Source: JANQOH01 sp965200095
Lineage (GTDB): Bacteria; Pseudomonadota; Alphaproteobacteria; UBA7887
Assembly (NCBI GenBank): GCA_965200095.1
Contig: OZ241350.1
Location: 2,108,001 to 2,172,000 of the forward strand
Length of the DNA: 64,000 nt
Reading direction: 5' to 3'
In this document: positions 61,090 through 64,000 of the stretch, one piece after another
Position numbering within the stretch: position 1 is the stretch's first letter
Layout of the letters: every line of letters begins with the position of its first letter
Translations under genes and position numbers: made by a program
Notes under the pieces: generated by a model
The model's database searches: none
Seen by the model: only the letters and a program-made list of their open reading frames with translations
What the model was told of the DNA's origin: nothing

Positions 61090-61908
61090 TCATTCGGCGA
61101 TGGGCGGCATGTAGGGGATGCCGTACGCCTCGACGATCTCCGCCATCTCGCCGCTTTCGACCATCCGGGTCAGGCTCTCGTCGATGACGTCGCGGATTTC
61201 CGGCGCGTCACCGCGCACCGCGAATGCGATGTTCCAGTGCAGCTCCGGCGGCGCGCTGAACCCCTCGATCACCGTGAATTCGTGTTCGGGGTATTCGCGG
61301 CGCGCCTGCGCAAGCGAGGTCACGAAAATCAACGCCGCGTCGATCTCGCCCTCCACCATGCCGCGCGCGACCCGGCGGTTGCCGAGATAGAGACCGCGCT
61401 CATAGCCGTTGTTGAACAGGAAGCCGTCGACGGCGGTGGCCATGGCGACGCCGATCTTCGTGTCCCTGAGGTCGGTGAGCGAGGCGGCGTTCGCGGCGTC
61501 CCCCTGCGCGACGAGGACATAGCCCGCGCCCATATACGGGGCGCTGAGGACGAGGTCCTTCTCGGCCATCTCCCGCTTCTGGTCGTCGTCGATGGCGATG
61601 CCGGTGAAGACGGCGCACTGACCCCGGACGATGGAGTTGCGCAAGGCGCGGCCGAGACCGCCGCGCGTGCCGGTGTCGACCCAGACCTGTTCGAGCGTAA
61701 ACCCGTTGCTCTCGGCGATGCGCCGCACGATGTCCACGTCGAAGCCGGGCGGCTGCACGCTCTGCGAACTGTAGGGGTAGATGAAGGGGTCGTGGCAGAC
61801 GGAGAGAATGCCACGGTCGTGGAAACGGTCTACGGCGTTGGCCCACGCGGCCGGGGCGGCTGCGCAGGCGCCGACGACCGAAACCAGCGCAAGTATGGGA
61901 AATCTCAC
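61090..61908 (-). CDS. xoxJ: Periplasmic quinoprotein-associated binding protein, XoxJ-like
   Basis: 272 residues with a signal peptide (ALVSVVGACAAAPAAWA). ILSVCHDPFIYPYSSQSVQPPGFDVDIVRRIAE is the MxaJ/XoxJ-style start (parts: SVCHDPFIYPYS, PGFDVDIVRRIA). GAGYVLVAQGD and IAFAVRGDAPEIRDVIDESL follow. The fold is that of solute-binding proteins, but in this position the protein is thought to help activate the dehydrogenase. It is placed between the xoxF and cytochrome genes. The ORF start at 61908 fits the signal peptide. Confidence 0.88.
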   Translation of the reverse strand: MRFPILALVSVVGACAAAPAAWANAVDRFHDRGILSVCHDPFIYPYSSQSVQPPGFDVDIVRRIAESNGFTLEQVWVDTGTRGGLGRALRNSIVRGQCAVFTGIAIDDDQKREMAEKDLVLSAPYMGAGYVLVAQGDAANAASLTDLRDTKIGVAMATAVDGFLFNNGYERGLYLGNRRVARGMVEGEIDAALIFVTSLAQARREYPEHEFTVIEGFSAPPELHWNIAFAVRGDAPEIRDVIDESLTRMVESGEMAEIVEAYGIPYMPPIAE

Positions 61909-62021
61909 GAGTCCGGCGCCTTCCGATTGGGTTCGGGGTTCTCCGACCGAGCGGTCGAACGGAGTCGGAAAGGGAGGGCGGCCGGCGCCGCCCTCCCCTC
62001 ATGTGTCAGTATGCCGACGGC

Positions 62022-63755
62022 TCAGCCGTTGTGCAAACCGAAGACGATGAGCGACCCGCCCTTGGAATGGGTCTTGAGCCACTCGCCGTAATACAGCGGC
62101 CAGATGCCGCCGCCGCCGGCGCCGACCACCGCGGCGATGTACTGGTCGCCGTTGGCCGTGTAGCTGGTCGGGTTGCCGTGGACGCCGGTGCCCGTGTTGA
62201 AGGCCCAGAGTTCCTCGCCGGTGTCGTCGCGCACCGCGTGGAGGAAGCCTTCCGGGTCCCCGTAGAACACGAGGCCGCCGGCGGTCGCCAGCGTGCCGCT
62301 GGTCGCCGGAGTGCTCAGCGGACGGATCCACTCCAGCTCGCCGGTGGAGGCGTCGAACGCCTTGATGGCGCCGTTGCCCTTGTTGAAGGTGATGACCTTC
62401 GCGCCGAGATACCACTCGCCGCGCTTCCACTCCTGCTTCTGCGCCTGGAGGTCCATCGAGAAGTTGTAGGTCGGCACATACACCATGTTGGTGCGCTTGG
62501 AGTAGGACATCGGATGCCACTCCTTGCCGCCGTCGAGCGAAGGCGCGATGTCCGGCGTGCGCCGGTCATACACCACGTCCATGGACGGGTCGCCGCCCTC
62601 TTCCCAGGCCATGATCGGCCGGCAGTTCTCGCCGAAGCCGTTGGTCCAGTTGATGCGGCTCAGCTTGGCCGTCCACACGCATTGCTGCGTCAGGCGCTCG
62701 ATGGAATACAGGAAACCGTTGCGGTCGCCGTGCAGCCACACCTTCTTGCCGTCGATGTCGAGGAGGATCACTTCGTTCACGCCGTCATAGTCGTAGGGGT
62801 CGTTCGGCGTGTACTGGAAGTGGCCCTGGATGGAGCCGTCGTCGGGGTCCAGCACCAGGGTGGAGTTGGAATAGAGGTTGTCGCCGAGGCGCACATGGCG
62901 GTCGAAGTCGGGGCCGGGGTTGCCGACAGGCCAGAAGAGCAGATGCGCTTCCTTGTCGTAGGAGCCGGTGATCCAGGCCGAACCGCCGCCGTATTTCCAC
63001 GATTCGCCGGCCCAGGTCTCGTTGCCGGGCTCGCCGGGCGCGGGGATCGTGTAGGTCTTCCACACTTCCTCGCCGGTGTCGGCGTCGCGGGCGGTGATCC
63101 AGCCCCGCACGCCGTATTCGGCGCCGGCGGTGCCGAAGATCAGCTTGCCGTCGAGCGCCATCGGCATGAGCGTGAGGGTTTCGGCGTAGGTGTAGTCGCC
63201 CACCTGCACGTCATAGACGACATCGCCCGTCGCGTTGTCGAGCGCCACGAGATGCGCATCGAGCGTCGCCAGATAGACATTGTCCCGATAGGGCATGACG
63301 CCGCGGTTGACCACGTCGCAGCACAGTTGGGGATAGACGTCGGCGGGCAGCTCGCGCTCGTATTTCCAGTTGACGACACCGGTGGTGCCGCTCAACGACC
63401 ACACCTTGTTGTAGGACGAGGTGACGTAGAGCGTGCCGCCGACGGCGATGGCTTGGGAGTCCTGCCCGTCGAGCGAGCCGAACGACAGGATGAACTTGGG
63501 CACCAGGTCCTTCACGTTGCCCTGGTTGATCTGCGACTGGGGCGCGTAGCGGGTGGACTCGTAGTCGCGCCCGTAATGCAGCCAGTTCGCAGGGTCCTTG
63601 TCCGCGTTCATGAGCATGTCGTCGGACACGTAGTTGGGCTGCTGCGGCGCGGCGCCGAGCTCGTCGACCTGCGCTTGCGCGGCGGAACCGAGCCCGAACG
63701 CGGCCAGCAGCGCCGCGCCAAGGGCGACGGCCCCGACCGGTTGGTGTTTCGTCAT
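62022..63755 (-). CDS. xoxF: PQQ-dependent alcohol dehydrogenase, lanthanide type (XoxF-like)
   Basis: 577 residues with a signal peptide (AALLAAFGLGSAAQA). It is a beta-propeller quinoprotein. The vicinal Cys145-Cys146 pair (QLCCDVV) that contacts PQQ, Glu213 (GAEYGVRGW), Asn279 (PVGNPG) and the catalytic Asp322 are present. The second Asp two residues on (PYDYDG, Asp324) is the residue that marks lanthanide-dependent members, whereas calcium enzymes have Ala or Ser there. It oxidises methanol or another alcohol to aldehyde in the periplasm. The ATG at 63755, with AGGAGG 11 bases upstream, starts the signal peptide. Methanol-versus-ethanol preference is not decided by sequence alone. The operon continues with xoxJ and a cytochrome. 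Confidence 0.9.
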   Translation of the reverse strand: MTKHQPVGAVALGAALLAAFGLGSAAQAQVDELGAAPQQPNYVSDDMLMNADKDPANWLHYGRDYESTRYAPQSQINQGNVKDLVPKFILSFGSLDGQDSQAIAVGGTLYVTSSYNKVWSLSGTTGVVNWKYERELPADVYPQLCCDVVNRGVMPYRDNVYLATLDAHLVALDNATGDVVYDVQVGDYTYAETLTLMPMALDGKLIFGTAGAEYGVRGWITARDADTGEEVWKTYTIPAPGEPGNETWAGESWKYGGGSAWITGSYDKEAHLLFWPVGNPGPDFDRHVRLGDNLYSNSTLVLDPDDGSIQGHFQYTPNDPYDYDGVNEVILLDIDGKKVWLHGDRNGFLYSIERLTQQCVWTAKLSRINWTNGFGENCRPIMAWEEGGDPSMDVVYDRRTPDIAPSLDGGKEWHPMSYSKRTNMVYVPTYNFSMDLQAQKQEWKRGEWYLGAKVITFNKGNGAIKAFDASTGELEWIRPLSTPATSGTLATAGGLVFYGDPEGFLHAVRDDTGEELWAFNTGTGVHGNPTSYTANGDQYIAAVVGAGGGGIWPLYYGEWLKTHSKGGSLIVFGLHNG

Positions 63756-63928
63756 GATCGCAAAAGCCTCCTGGACGATGGGCGATAAGCGGCCGGCGGA
63801 CTCAACCGCCCGCCGCGGGCAAGCCGGACCGGCGCCGCCGGGCGCCTGCGGCCTGCCGTGGCGCAAGTTACCCCAACGCGGCGCGAGTTCAAGCGTCCGT
63901 GAAGAAAAATGAACCGCCCCCCGCCGTC

Positions 63929-64000
63929 TCACGGGTCCGCCGGCACGGCGTTGCGGTAGCAACGGCGGAGCCGCGTCGCCCGCTCGCGCCCGTCGCCGTA
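63929..64000 (-). CDS. Partial gene at the right edge, C-terminus only
   Basis: A minus-strand frame is open from the edge to a TGA at 63929 and gives YGDGRERATRLRRCYRNAVPADP. The composition is compatible with a real C-terminus, but 23 residues are too few for recognition. The 170 bases between it and xoxF contain an AT-richer GAAGAAAAATGA and no other feature. Confidence 0.3.
   Translation of the reverse strand, partial: YGDGRERATRLRRCYRNAVPADP

Overview
The window is very GC-rich, with dense, often overlapping genes. It looks like a chromosomal segment of an alphaproteobacterium, probably Rhodospirillales-like. The evidence is the tight minus-strand run lysC - nitronate monooxygenase - ptsP (GAF-type) and rodZ - ispG - prfA - prmC, together with ubiG/ubiA ubiquinone genes, a DnaE2-type mutasynthetic polymerase, a TRAP binding protein and a XoxF-type quinoprotein dehydrogenase. 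The lineage is an inference from gene content and order; no rRNA or tRNA gene was recognised.

Layout. 1-7.7 kb: the dnaE2 3' end, an Ldh-family oxidoreductase, a repeat-built element, two SDR dehydrogenases, an MFS transporter, and a sugar-nucleotide epimerase overlapping a HAD phosphatase. 7.8-21.2 kb: an accessory, defence-like island. It holds a DNA methyltransferase, a DEAH helicase and a separate PD-(D/E)XK nuclease (a split type III-like restriction system), an AlbA_2/HATPase/TPR protein, an IS630 remnant, a decayed copy and an intact copy of a two-gene AAA ATPase + subtilisin system (IetAS-like), and duplicated 3' fragments of prmC. 21.2-30 kb: core genes prmC, prfA, ispG, rodZ, ptsP, nitronate monooxygenase and lysC, mostly overlapping by 4 bases. 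30-36.7 kb: ubiG, a TRAP binding protein, an unrecognised two-gene module (ParB-like protein + putative nuclease), and an LLM oxidoreductase/phosphoribosyltransferase/NUDIX operon.

36.9-46 kb: a catabolic run with an FAD-linked oxidase, an acyl-CoA dehydrogenase and a complete sugar-type ABC importer that has two tandemly duplicated binding proteins. 46-52.8 kb: repeats, an orphan HicB-like antitoxin, an L,D-transpeptidase, a MoxR/VWA pair, and a ubiD-cupin-hydrolase operon. 52.9-58.6 kb: an integrase-type transposase pseudogene, a small DUF1640-like membrane protein, an FMN hydroxy-acid oxidase, ubiA and a dppBC-like permease pair. 58.6-64 kb: a second copy of the repeat-built element, an unrecognised YaaA/DUF6884-like gene, and a xoxF-xoxJ-xoxG cluster encoding a probably lanthanide-dependent alcohol oxidation system.

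Several repeat families tie the window together: (i) the palindrome ATTCCCGCGAAAGCGGGAAT, alone or as paired ~98-bp modules; (ii) elements with IS5-like GAGACCTCTGCATAAC ends and no transposase; (iii) an ~85-bp palindrome with ATTCTCATTTTGGC arms, one copy of which is interrupted by an element of type (ii); (iv) a GC-rich hairpin with 30-bp arms. Families (i) and (ii) lie next to the accessory genes and appear to have taken part in destroying the duplicated subtilisin gene.
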